DNA from: Erigeron canadensis
Lineage: Eukaryota > Streptophyta > Magnoliopsida > Asterales > Asteraceae
DNA: 64,000 nucleotides
Direction of reading: 5' to 3'
Assembly: GCF_010389155.1 (NCBI RefSeq)
Contig: NC_057762.1
Location: 5,195,513-5,259,512, forward strand
The notes under the pieces were generated by a model. The model had not been told where the DNA came from. It made no database searches and saw only the letters and a list, made by a program, of their open reading frames with translations. Below, in pieces: positions 34,600 to 47,150 of the stretch; the stretch's first letter is position 1; each line of letters starts with the position of its first letter. A program made the position numbers and the translations under genes.

Positions 34600-34806
34600 A
34601 TCCAAACTATCTCCAAAACACAAACAGCCCAACAAGCAACCTAGCAGCAAACACCATTACCGAGCCCATAAATAACCCAGCAGTAAACAGTGAAAACACC
34701 CATTCCCGCAGTAACCTTGTTGACAGAACACCATCTTTAGCTCTCAAAATCCACCATGATTCTAATAAACCCTAACCCATTCTTCTAACCCACCCCCACC
34801 AACCAA
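34600..34806 (+). promoter_or_regulatory. GUF1 leader with site-II motifs
   Basis: AGCCCA (reverse of TGGGCT) occurs near 34627 and 34660 in an A/C-rich leader. Site-II elements are common in promoters of plant nuclear genes for mitochondrial proteins, matching the product. The same leader is partly preserved in the pseudogene at 19190. Confidence 0.5.
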
Positions 34807-37800
34807 ATGGGTCATCATTTCCATAGAGCCACAAAAGCTATCCGGTTAGCCATTCACCACCGCCCAAATCATCATCATCATTACTACAACAGATTAGGTT
34901 GTCTTCATAATAACAAAATCTTCATTTCCAATCAACAACAACACCCCTTTTGCTCAAATTCAAGAAACAATAATCGAAAAGACGACAACGACGTAATTAT
35001 CGATTTAAGCCGATACCCAACTGATAAAATTAGGAACTTTTCAATTATAGCTCATGTTGACCATGGAAAGTCAACACTTGCTGACCGCCTTCTAGAACTT
35101 ACTGGCACTATTAAAAGAGGCCATGGTGTTCCTCAGTATCTTGATAAGTTACAGGTACAAATCCTCCTAACATTTCTTTTTTTTTTTTTATGAATTTTTG
35201 TTTTATATTTTGTTTAGGATTTTGATACGGGTAACTTGCGGTAAAATGTTGTATGCGAAAATAAAAGCCCTTAAAGATAATTACTATACTTTTGTTTTGT
35301 GTGTAAATGTTGTTGTTAGTGAAAGTATGGAAATTTGATAAGTATTTTGTATGGTTAAGGACTCGTGAACTCTAACATCCATATAACGAGTCGTTTAGCT
35401 TGTTTTTGTTGTGTTTGTATAGTCACTGCGACACCTTGACCTTGTACTAATCCACTAAAAGGTGATAATGAGTGTGAAAAAATATATTTTTTTTGTTTTT
35501 CTGGAATTTTTAGGCCGAGTTATTTATATTTGGAGAAGTAGGTATAGTGTTGATGTAACAAAATCTATGTCTTTAACCAAGTAAAACTAATCATTTTAAA
35601 AGGGGACGTCAAATACCCTTTTTGATAAATCGAGTTAGGAGAGCAGATAAAGGATAGCTGTGAGCTTTTTTTAGTAGAAAACTTGAGAAGTTGATTTTTT
35701 AAGGTTTCATCTGTTGTGTTATGAATTTTCTGTGAACATAGCGAAAGCTCAAATCAGAATAGTATGTTAATCAATTTAGTGATAAACCGACATGTAAAAC
35801 TTGTAGTTGGGACTCATATATGAGTGCTTCTTTACTTTTGATTCAACATTGATTGTGATTCTCGTGTAAAATTTTAAATCATAATCCTTTGATATGGATT
35901 GAAATAGGTTGAAAGAGAAAGGGGAATCACGGTTAAGGCTCAAACAGCCACCATGTTTTATAACTACAATATAAAAGAGACTGACACAAGCTATTTACTG
36001 AACTTGGTCGACACACCTGGTCATGTGGATTTTAGCTATGAAGTATCAAGATCTTTGGCTGCTTGCCAGGGTGCCCTTTTGGTTGTTGATGCAGCCCAAG
36101 GTGTACAAGCTCAAACGGTTGCAAACTTTTACCTTGCTTTTGAATCTAATCTCACAATAATACCGGTTATAAACAAAATAGATCAACCAACGGCTGATCC
36201 TGATCGTGTTAAGTCACAGTTAAAGTCAATGTTTGACCTTGATCCGAGTGATGTACTTTTGACATCAGCGAAAACTGGTCAAGGTCTTGAACATGTACTT
36301 CCGGCTGTAATAGAACGAATTCCTGCTCCTCCTGGAAAGAATGATTCAAATCTTCGTATGTTTCTGTTGGATTCTTATTATGATGAGTATAAGGGGGTGA
36401 TATGTCACGTAGCAGTTGTTGATGGGTCTCTGCGTAAGGGTGACAAAATAACATCTGCGGCTACGGGGCAATCTTATGAGATTTTGGATGTTGGGATCAT
36501 GCATCCAGAGCTTAGGTCTACCGGTTTTCTTTTGACTGGACAGGTCGGGTATGTGGTTACTGGCATGCGGTCAACTAAGGAGGCACGTGTTGGGGATACA
36601 TTGTTTCATAGCCGAACGACTGTAGAGCCTCTACCAGGTAATATTGGAAAGATCATAGGTGCTTTTATTGCATTCTAAAGGTTTCAATCTCCAACTAACA
36701 TTGCTCTTTGATACGATTTAGCCGAGCCAACAGTTTCAAACTGTTTACTTGTCAATTAACTGGGAAAATAAAAAATAGCCTAAAAGGACATTCTTGTAAT
36801 GGGTTGGGTCTTAGAAAGTCCTTTAAAGTGATACTTACTGAGTTACTGTATTAAATGTCCTAAATCGTTTAATTCAAAGTTAGATTATTTTAAATTTTTT
36901 GGACGTGATGTGATTTGGACTTTTGGGTAAACCCAACCTGATACGTACCATAACTCCATAAGTTTCCCGCTTGAATCGCTGCCCAACCCACCCATTTTAC
37001 AAGCCATGAGGTTTATTAGAATTGTCCAATGCTTTGATGGTGGGATGTAAGTGTAATTGTATACGAGAAGGTATTTATATGTTTTATTTTGAGGAAGTGA
37101 TTATTTGTAGTATTTAGGGTGTGCAGAGTGACATCACTTAGATACCTTACTTCCTTGCCGCTCCATTAAATTGTCAATTTTTTTTTTAAATGTTCAACAA
37201 CTTAAAAAATGATAATTGTAATTTAAGCAACACAAGAGCTGAGCACTATTGGTCAGGCCATGTATCTGTATTAAAGTGATTTGTGACTTACTGACTTAGA
37301 ATCTCTGGAATCAGTTTTAGCTATGATTATCTACGATTTACTGTTGAGTTAATCAGACTGGGGATAGCAGGCAAGGAGTAATGGTGAGAAAACTGATCAA
37401 TGAATCTGATTCTGTAGGCTGCAATAATCACTTACGTAATTAGATATCCAAAACCTGATTAGCTGTACATTTATGTGGTTCCAACTTCCAAGCAAATAGT
37501 TTTTGTTAGCTTTAGAAAGGAAGGAGTTATGTTAATGCTGAATGAACCATTGACGGGTAAAAGGTATACTGTTAAACCTGTAAAAATGAAAATTGACTGA
37601 ACATAACATCCAAAGTCCTAAATTTCTGCTTGCACATTAATTAAAATTTGGCTTGACACTCATAACACCTGATACATGTGACTTTACTTGATATTATCAT
37701 TAGGGTTTAAGCCTGCAAGGCATATGGTTTTCTCTGGTCTTTTTCCCGCTGATGGTTCTGATTTCGAAGCACTTAGTAATGCAATTGAAAGATTAACATG

Positions 37801-40800
37801 CAATGATGCTAGCGTCTCTGTTGCCAGGGAGAGCAGCACAGCACTTGGTCTTGGTTTCAGGTCTGTAATTATGAAGTTTTGTTTATTGCACGTAATTGAA
37901 ACACTAGCGGATCTTATTCAGCAATATATGTTTGATCTTACAGGTGTGGCTTCTTAGGATTACTTCACATGGATGTTTTTCATCAGCGGCTTGAGCAGGT
38001 GTTCTTCATTTTTTTAGATTATTAGCATATGAAATCATTAATTATTAATTAGATGTTTGTAGATTTAACTTGCATTACTCGTTAGAATGTGTTTGAAATC
38101 ATTAAATTATTAGATAATCAGAAATTTTGATGAATATCAGTTGAAGAATTAACTCACATGAAAATACAGAGGTCCAGCATGGAATATGGGTGGCAAAGTG
38201 GTCAGGTTTGACAGGTCAAGTAATGGGTCAAAACACATTAGCTGTTAAGACTGATCATAAAGCCCTGTACTTGCCAACACTCTTCTTTCTTTTTTTTTAA
38301 AAAAAATCTCGGTAACAATTTAACAAATCAAATATGATTAGAAACCTATTATAGAATGATGATCCAGTTTTTTTTTTTTAAATAAAATAATCTAATTATA
38401 AACACTTTGGTATGCTATAGATGACCTTAAAGCCGTTTGATTTCCCTTCCGTTCTAGCTAATTTATTATTTCACTTTATATTAGACATTTAGATCCTGTT
38501 GACTTGTTAGCAGTAAAGGACACAATTTGACCTGCATCTAACTTGTAAATTTATGATCATGTAGATGCTTAATTGTGCGTACATGTCTTGTAAATGACAG
38601 GAACATGGAACTCATATAATTTCTACCGTTCCAACCGTTCCATATATATTTGAGTATTCAGACGGGAGGTACGTGGCTTTCGGTCATTAATAGATTACTT
38701 CTGCTTGTTTAGAAACAATGTACTAATTTCTGTTTTCCAGTAAAGTAGAAGTTCAAAATCCAGCTGCATTCACTTCAAATCCTAAAATCCAAGTTGTAGC
38801 TTCTTGGGAGCCTACAGTATTGGCAACAATTATTATCCCCAGTGAGTAAGCTCTCAAAATCCCTTAGTTTTTCCGCAAATCTTATCTTCTGCATGTTCAT
38901 TTACGTTTGATGTTTCTCAAGAAAATAATATAGTTAGCATCTAAGTTCAAAAACAATTAACTACTTTTGTGTTATTCGTTTGAAGGTATGTGGGAGCCGT
39001 TATCACTCTTTGCTCTGAACGAAGAGGGGAACAACTAGAGTATTCATTTATCGATAGGTAATGTGCTATCTCTTGATCTCATGATAATCTACTTTGGGGT
39101 TATTATCTCTTTGCTATGTCAATATGTTTTGAGGAAAACTTGGTGCTCAACTTCTTGCTAATTAAATGCAGTCAACGGGCATTTATGAAGTACCGGTTAC
39201 CTCTTAGGGAAATCGTTGTTGACTTCTACAATGAACTGAAAAGTATTACATCTGGTTATGCATCTTTCGATTATGAAGATTCAGAGTAAGTCCTTGCTTC
39301 CTATATTTTTCGAAGAGCACATATTTTTATTACATTAAAAGTTTAAAACCCCTAGTGGCTTAGTCACATTTACAGTAGATTCTTTAAATCCCATATGCAC
39401 ATACTATCTTGCTTCCTATTATATGATCGTAATGAGAGGTGGCAGGAAGGGTGAGTCGGGAAACAGGTCAAAACAGGATCGAGTTGATTTTTATATTCGG
39501 GTCGATACAATCTTGTCAGCTTGGGTTGACAGCAAATACTGCTTTGCTCATTTAGTATATTTTTTATGAATCAATAATTAAAAATATTGATTATATGTTC
39601 CTTTTCCTTATGCACATTACATTTTCATATTGTGGGAGAAAAGTACATATGTATGTTTTGGATCTGCAAAACAAAGATGATGACATTGAAGGAAAGGTGG
39701 TGTAAATGTGATCCATATGCTGTCTTCATTTTGTGATTCCATAAAATATAATATGCTCTTTGTTTTGTTAATATATTAGTTCAATCCCTTCTCAGTTGAA
39801 GTAAATAAGACCTGTAATTATATTTAGTCTTTCCACAATTATGAAATGTTAAATGGATAAAACAACTTCATTGTGAAGGTTAACTAAATTGATTTATTTT
39901 ACAGATATGTTGTTTCTGATGTGGTGAAGCTTGACATCCTTTTGAATGGACAACCCGTAGATGCAATGGCAACCATCGTTCACAAGTTGAAGGCACAACG
40001 TGTTGGTCGACAACTTGTAGACCAGCTCAAGAAATTCATCGACAGGTTTTTCAACTGTTCTCAAAATGTCATCCATATTTTTCTTCATATTACAAAATCC
40101 ATTGACATGTCCTGTGTTAATCAGGCAAATGTTTGAGATCACTATTCAAGCCGCTGTCGGATCAAAGGTCATTGCTAGGGAGACGTAAGTCAGCCCCCTT
40201 TTTGAAATATTTCATCCACCTTTTTCTTGGAGAACCCAAAGATAATGTTCCCCATTTCAAAAGAATTCTTCCCATTTTTTGCTTGATGTGGCAAAGTGGA
40301 TGGGCTGTGCCGGTTGGTTTATGAATCAAATAGGGTATATTTTGGGTATGGGTCAAAATGGGTAGGATCGACTCGAATGCTTTTTGTTCAAAGTTTTTTT
40401 TTTTTTTTTGTGTGTGTTTTTGTGAATATCTAGTGTGTCAAATCTGATCACAAGTTCTTCATTTTTTCAATCATAGCTTTTTTTTTTTTTTAAGAGTATA
40501 ATTATTTTGCTGGATTTATACTCTCAACTTGTTCGACCTATCTAAACCCTATTTAAACTGCTTTCTTTTAGCTATTTATATTTTCTATATTACCCATGAG
40601 AGAAACTCCACATGCGAATTCGTAAGTAGATGCCAATTTTTTTTTTTATCCATATGGGACTTTTTACTTTGCAATTTCATTTTGATGGTGCCATCTTTTC
40701 AGCATTTCGGCATTGAGGAAGAATGTACTCGCAAAGTGTTATGGTGGAGATGTTACGAGGAAGAAGAAGTTGTTGGAGAAACAGAAAGAAGGAAAGAAAA

Positions 40801-40868
40801 GAATGAAGCGTGTCGGATCTGTGGATATACCTCAAGAAGCTTTTCATGCCATATTGAAGGTATCATAG
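34807..40868 (+). CDS. GUF1: Mitochondrial translation factor GUF1 (EF4/LepA-type GTPase)
   Basis: Eleven exons close in phase: 34807-35154, 35908-36637, 37704-37860, 37944-37998, 38601-38668, 38741-38845, 38986-39057, 39172-39285, 39905-40045, 40125-40184 and 40703-40868, giving 671 aa. An N-terminal presequence of about 65 residues, His/Asn/Arg-rich with no early acidic residue, suggests mitochondrial import. GTPase motifs are G1 AHVDHGKST (82-90), G2 RGIT (121-124), G3 DTPGH (151-155), G4 NKID (205-208) and G5 SAK (236-238). The EF4 C-terminal domain is intact, ending with the Lys-rich [18 protein letters not shown] block. EF4/GUF1 binds ribosomes and promotes back-translocation or repair of stalled elongation in organelles; this is family knowledge. 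The [17 protein letters not shown] region fits the mitochondrial and not the plastid LEPA. No stop or frameshift was found. Confidence 0.95.
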
Positions 40869-42474
40869 GGTGTGAAGCACATAACTTGCAAGAACTCTTT
40901 GTTCTGTTAGGAAAGTGATAGTTTTGGTAGTCTAGTTGGACCGTTCATGGTACGGTTGCACCTACAATGGGATGACACTTTTGCCCTCCATATTTGCGTT
41001 ATGCTACTCGTAAGGCCATGCATACACGTCTCTTGAAAATAAGATGAAATCACAATTATTAGTTTCTTTTTATCATTATCAGCAAAATACAATGCGTACC
41101 ACAGTTCTTTCAGAACTATAGACTATAGTGACCTTTTAGAATTTTGGACATGGGATTGGGGATCCATCTAGGAAAGAACGGGAAAGGGTCAGAGTTTGTG
41201 AGGGCAAACTGAAAGGAACTGCATGGGCTGCTCCTCATACAGTTGCATATGTCAAGTGCAAGACGTTCTTTCCATATTTTAATCTTCCGAATATCTGCGA
41301 CCAGCTTCCCACAATCCCACCTGCAACATGATGTACATTGTTAGAAAGCATATTTATCGGTATCAGTTATTCAATTTAACTCATCAAAGTTAATAACTAC
41401 AAATTTATTTTGCTTACTTGTTAGTTGCTGTACGATGTCCCGAGGGTTGTGAGCCCAATTAAGGTCTTTTGCAATATTATTAACGGTGATCCTTGTTTGT
41501 GTAACTGAGATTTTTTAATCCTTGTTTGATATCAATTTCAGAATGTCAGGAACAAAATACTGCAGTTTTTACTGCTTAAAATTGTTACATTCTGTCATGC
41601 TTTATGATTTTCAATCGAATGGTGTACCTGTAAAGCCAGATTGGTAGTCCAATTATGTCTATTTCAAGAATTTGTTTTCGGTAAACCAGAACCCTGTAAC
41701 ATTTCTGGTACATTCGGTTGCTAATAAGCCCTTCCTTACAAGAAGATAAGAATGTAACAAACTCTAAACTGTTCACAGTTATATCGAAGAACAGTTGTGG
41801 TTGCATGAAGTGAACTTTGAACATCAAGTCTGATCAGATATGTAAAATTCTGGGATTTTAAACACAGCTCACCTAAAATTCCGATTCTATCAATGTGAAA
41901 GTAAACTACCAGAACTAGGGACAAGTTTTTACCGAGGAGTCTGTTTTTGCATAATCCTCTAGGTTTGTATTGTTCGTGTTGACAAGCATTTGGGCAAAAG
42001 CAGGTCATCATTGCAACCTGGAGACCATCCCGATTTGGCATGCTCTAGAAAGTATGTTGAATCACATACATTATTATTTATAAATAATAACATCAAAGTC
42101 TTGTCTGATATGGCACCATGTGACCATATCTTCATGAAGAAAATTGATGTCTGTGTTATAATGGATTTTCAATCTACAACAATTCACTTGAGATTGATTA
42201 CCCATTCCAACAATCCTGCAGGCTTAGGAAAATTTATTTGAAAATCTACAAAAATGTGATTATCTCAGTTTCTGCTTGCTTAACACTTTGCAAGCGTGTA
42301 GCAGTTTGGCCAGGTTGACATTTTCCAACCCGAAAACATAAACGGCTTACAGTGTTAACCCATCTCTATACCAAATCAAACCTGCGAAACCCTAACCCCC
42401 ACACCATTTCATGTCAAAGTTTTATCTTCTAAGAGTAGTCCTTTGTGGTCCTGTGGATAGTATTTTTAATTTAG
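40869..42474. other. GUF1 3' flank and spacer
   Basis: The first few hundred bases are probably 3' UTR. No further gene was recognised; short frames at 41585-42241 have no motif. Confidence 0.5.
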
Positions 42475-42784
42475 TTTTTTGAACGGCATAAATGAATTAT
42501 ATTAATAAACCAACTTGCAAAGCACTAGAAAGTTAAAAGATACAAAAATACAATCTAGACTTACAACGAAGAAATATCTATATGAGACCTTAACTATGAA
42601 TACTATAAAAAGCATAAGAAAAATATTAGAGGGATTTAAGACGTGTAAAAACCCCCACCAACATAGGCCTTGCCAACGGTTTTTCACTCTCGGGTGTTTT
42701 TAATATGGTCCTAATCAGCCCAGAGATGTTAGTAACAACAAATAAAAAGACTCCAAATAAATGGTCTACAAGTTGATGATGATA

Positions 42785-45003
42785 GAAAGTGTAGTGGCCT
42801 AAAATGTTACACGTGCAAAAAAGAGTGAGATGTGTGCATAGTTTGATTTTAAACATGCTTCTTGACACTTAATTAAGCTCACTATCTAATCTGATCAAAT
42901 TAGTAAAGAGGTCGATCAAAACAACCAAATAAGTGTGTTAATTAAGAGGTCAACACATGAGCGGCTAAAAGAAATTAGGTGTTAAGAATATAGAGTCTAG
43001 TAACGATCATGATTACAACAACTTCAAATTAGAAAGAGCTTATAAATCTCATAAACAACATATAGACTCCTGATGAAGGTCGGGCAGAGGGTTACTTGGA
43101 GCTTGCTCCAACTTGTCTCTTCAAACCCTTTTCTTTGTTTCTTTATGTTGCATCTCTTTGGTGCCACTTCTTCTCGATCCTTAAAATTTGGGCTTCATGT
43201 TCACTTTCCCTCGTGACAAAATCCTTCCATTGACCACACTCCTTTTTCATGGCAGCTTTTTAATCAGGATCCATGGTACCCTTGAGAGAATGCAACCTGG
43301 GTCAAGCTTGGTCGCATGATGCTTAGACCTCCATCTGGAAATCCAAGCAACACAGGCAAAGAGTGCATGATGGAAGTTAGTGTTATTAACACATATATAA
43401 CACTAGCTAAGATACTATCTCAGAGGGCACATACCCAGTATTATCTAGATTTGCCTCTTAACTTCTTCCTTGCAAGAACAAACCTTCCATGATTGTACTT
43501 CCCTATCAATAGGTTCAAACAAGTGAAGCCCTCTTGTGGATGACCATGAGAACAGTCATGGAAAACACATTAACTTTGATGCAACTGTCCAACTTTAGAC
43601 TACCTTTTTTCCTTCCATATTCAACATTAACACCACTGCTTCTAGCTTGACACACCTATTTATAACACATATAACAAAATTGTACTTAGTTACCAAATTC
43701 AACTGTGGTATAAAAAGGCATGCCAAGCTAGAAGAAGGGGTGAATGTTGAATATGAAAGGAAAAAAAGGTGGATTAAAGTTGGACAGTTGCATCAAGGAC
43801 AATATGTATTTCCATGACCGTTAACCTGTCATCCACGAGAGGGCATCAATTGTGTGAACCTATTGCTATAGGGAAGTACAATCATGGAAAGTTTGTTCTT
43901 GCAAATTGAAAAAGAAGCAATCCTAGACAATACTGGGTATGTGCCTTTGAGATAGTATCTTAGCTAATTTTACATATATATGTTAATAACACTTTACATC
44001 GATCAGGCATCCTCTTTGCCAGTGTTTCTTGGACTTCCGGGTGGAGGTCTAAGCGTCATGCGACCAAGCTTGACCCAGGTTGCATTTCCCAATGGTACCA
44101 TGTGTAGGATCAGGCCCCTCATATAACAGTTACACGCTCACTATATGTTATATATATGTATGTATAGTATTTGCAGAGATAAAAGATATGAAACTTTTGT
44201 GTTGCAAAATGTGAAGGCTGCCTTTTTCATTCAACAAAGTGAGGCTTTAAATAGCCTACAAGACTACAACCGCCTACAACCCCTAGCCATGTTCTCTCCT
44301 AATTCATAGCCATATACCACGTACAATGAAGCAAACCAACTACATTTAAAATAAAACCATCCTAATATCTTGCAAAATAACCAACTAGATACTGACTTAG
44401 ACACATGCAAATAAAGACACTTGAATTAAACAACTAAAGAGACTTTTCTAATTAAAACTTAATATCATACTAGAATGACCCGTTAATGTCAAGATTATTC
44501 CAACACCATGGATCCCGATGAAAAAGATGAGCGAGGTCAATGGAAGGATTTCGTCAAGAGGGTAAGTGAACATGAAGCCCAGCTTTTGAGGATCGAAAAG
44601 GAGTGGCTCGAGAGAGTTGCAAAGAAAAGAAACAAAGAAAAGCGTTTGAAGAGAGAAGTTGGATCAAGCTCAAAATAAATCTCTGTCCGACCTTCATCAA
44701 GAGTATTATAATTTTTTTTTTGAGATTTATAAGCTCTTACTGATTTGAAGTGCTTAGACTCTATATTATTAGCACCCAATATCTTTTATTCGGTTATATA
44801 TTGACCTCTTAATTAGCACCACTTATTTGGTTGTGTTGATCGACCTTTTAACTAATTTAATCAGATTAGATAGTGAGCTTAATTAGGTATCAAATTAAAG
44901 CCGATATTTATAGACCGTTGTATATATTGCACGTTTAAAATCAAACTATGCACACACATCTCACTCTTTTTTCCACGTGTAAATTTTTGGGCCACTACAC
45001 TTT
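42785..45003. mobile_element. Large foldback (Mutator-like) element with about 0.9-kb arms
   Basis: An imperfect inverted repeat centred near 43690. The left arm is about 42785-43660 and the right arm about 43715-45003, the latter interrupted by the solo LTR at 44103-44505. The termini read GAAAGTGTAGTGGCC with ACACGTG close inside. Each arm carries the same gene-like segment. On the right it reads open from about 44010 across the LTR site to 44678 and contains MDPDEKDERGQWKDF and an EKEWLERVAKKR basic helix. On the left the matching block has stops. I do not recognise the protein. The size, long arms and captured coding look suggest a foldback or pack-type Mutator-like element. The flanking LINE bases do not show a clear 9-bp duplication. 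Confidence 0.7.
44098..44510 (-). mobile_element. Solo LTR (403 bp) with CCATG target duplication
   Basis: The LTR at 44103-44505 reads, on the minus strand, TGTTGGAATAATC at its start and GGGGCCTGATCCTACA at its end. It is flanked by CCATG at 44098-44102 and 44506-44510. Copia-like ends. It split the open segment in the right arm of the foldback element. Confidence 0.9.
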
Positions 45004-45654
45004 CATTAATCCCACAAAATCCAACTTCTCGAGGTCTTGCGTGAAAGGAATAGAGATGTCCAACCACTTGGAAATCATGTTCCACACTTTCATTGCAAAT
45101 CGATCGGCACTCAATCATCACATGGTATATATATAGTCTCAATTCCATTACCACAACTAGGACAAACGATAGCTATTTTCGGAACACCTCTAAACCATAT
45201 ATTGAATCTAGTTGGTAATCTATGAATATGTTAACTTCCCGATGGGGCAATTCTATTCCACCTAGTAGCAATATAATGACGCGGCATGAGGATGTTATCA
45301 AGAATATTTTCTTACGCCATTGATCGTGAAATCTTTAGACTGGCCACAATTCCAAACCCACCTGTCAGGGAAATTTACATTTTTTACAACCTATGATTTG
45401 TTCCGATTAAGCTTTCCCAGCTCTATCCCTTACTCTGCGTCATTGCCACCAATATGTCAATCCATTCCATCTGTCTCCAACCGTGGCCTTTTTGCCGAGA
45501 TCCACAACATATAGTTGAGGGGAACTACTTGCTAAAGGTGTCTCTCCAATCCAACAATCAGTCCAAGACCAATAAGCCGTGGACTTCCCGTCTCCCATTT
45601 TTCTTAGTTCTATACCAGCCTTAATAACAATCCTATTGCACTAATGAAATATAT

Positions 45655-46558
45655 ATGTCAAGATTTCTAAGGTTAATATGATTTAGTAACTTTGTTCTGA
45701 TATTGTTCAGGGAAAACTCGTCTTTTCGCTGATGGCAGGAAGCAACGCTTTGAAATCCCTTTAGACAGTGTCTCATGTTCATGTTTATGTTATATCCCAA
45801 TTAACTTTTCTCATTTATGTGATAGTTTTGCTTTTTATGCATAATCTCTAATCATTTGAAGTCGCTTATTCAGCAACATGAATGATGAATTAGTTTTCTA
45901 CCTTCCTACCCCCAACTTAGTTTTTGCAGGGGAGGAGCACATACTGGTTTCAAATCCCGTATCTTGTAACTTTGATTCAAAAAATTGAAAGTGTATTCGT
46001 ATATGTGAAACTGTGAATAAGTGTGATTCTCACAAACATATTATTGTTACATATATGAACTTAAAAGATGACTAGTATATATCGTGTTTCTCACATTTGT
46101 AAACATAATTACTAGTTATCTTTATATGTTTGTGAGAATACATTAATTTATAGTTATACATATGTGAGCAAAATTTCAATTTCTTAAATCATATATAGTT
46201 ACGGATTTAAAATCAACATGTGATCCCTAGCCTCCCATGCAAACCGATGGAGGGCCGTGGTGATCAGGAATGTGAAAAACTAGTTCATGTAGCCGATCAA
46301 TAAGGGACTTTATAGAGATTATGTATAAAATGGAAAACTATCACACAACTAAGAAAAGTTAATCGGGAAAAAACCTTTTCTTTGACTTTGCTATCTATAT
46401 CAAACTTCAAACGGTATTTATCGTTGACATAAGCATCTGAAAAGGACACATTATCTAAAGGATCTTCTAAGCGTTGCTTCCTGCATCAGTAAAAGTGAGA
46501 GTTTTCCTAACCAATATCAAAACAAAGTTAGTGGATCATATTAACCTAGGTAATCTTA
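45655..46558. repeat. Inverted repeat pair of about 115-145 bp
   Basis: The block 45662-45775 (GGTTAATATGATTTAGTAAC ... GCAGGAAGCAACGCTTTGAA) recurs reversed at about 46415-46558. The middle is AT-rich with TTTGTGAGAAT and CACATATATG words and is not coding. It may be the TIR pair of another element. Its right arm ends at the target site of the Mutator-like element. Confidence 0.75.
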
Positions 46559-46639
46559 ATGAAATTTTTTTCAAAACGGGCGTATTTCAAGGGTGTTTTG
46601 TCAAACAAGTTTTGGAAATTTTTTTTTTATAAAACCAGT

Positions 46640-46942
46640 CAAACCGGTATTTGAAATACCGGATTCAAATTTCCCGGTCAAATCAGGTAATTGAAATACC
46701 AGTTTCAAAAAGGGGAATTTGAATCCGGTATTTCAAATACCGAACTCAATGCATGATGTGACAAGAGAGAGAGAGTGGGACAGTGGTGGAACAGAGCACA
46801 GTGATCAGACAGACAGACAGACGTGCAGGCAGACAGAGACAGAGGGGGTACAGTGTCGTGGTACTGGTCGTACAGTGGTTGTACTGGTGGTACAGTGGTT
46901 GTCATCACGTTTCTCGAAACCGGTATTTGAAAAACCGGTTTC
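46640..46942. repeat. 19-bp palindromes, left TIR and transposase promoter
   Basis: CCGGTATTTGAAATACCGG (perfect) lies at 46644-46662, a degenerate copy at about 46687-46704, CCGGTATTTCAAATACCGA at 46724-46742 and CCGGTATTTGAAAAACCGG at 46920-46938. The last is about 210 bases before the transposase ATG. Outer copies are spaced about 40 bases. Confidence 0.9.
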
Positions 46943-47150
46943 GATGAAACCCTAACACGTGTCATCTCGTGGTGAAACCCTAATATGCTAGGTTAACTTA
47001 ATTAGATTTTTGTTGTATATATATAGTATGTGATGGCTTCTTCTTCATTAGTAAACATTAACAGTCAACAAACATTTTCAGATAACATTTCAAACACTTT
47101 AAAAAAAAAACAAACATTTTCAGATAACATTTCAAACACTTTCAAAACAA

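Larger units (their letters stand above)
42475..45650 (-). mobile_element. LINE remnant, split by a 2.2-kb insertion
   Basis: On the minus strand 45650-45004 encodes a broken zf-RVT region (DRWVWNCGQSKDFTINGVRK near 45360, then VCPSCGNGIET and HVMIEC with VWNMISKWLDI at 45170-45050). The sequence resumes at 42784 (DHQLVDHLFGVFLFVVTNIS) and ends in a LINE-like 3' UTR, TTTATTAATATAATTCATTT then GCCGTTCAAAAAA, at about 42475. The segment 42785-45003 is foreign. The strand is opposite to GUF1. Confidence 0.8.

Noticed and set aside
42626..42868. 80-codon minus-strand frame across the foldback boundary
   Set aside because: A chance fusion of LINE sequence and foldback terminus; the LINE part is reported with the LINE.
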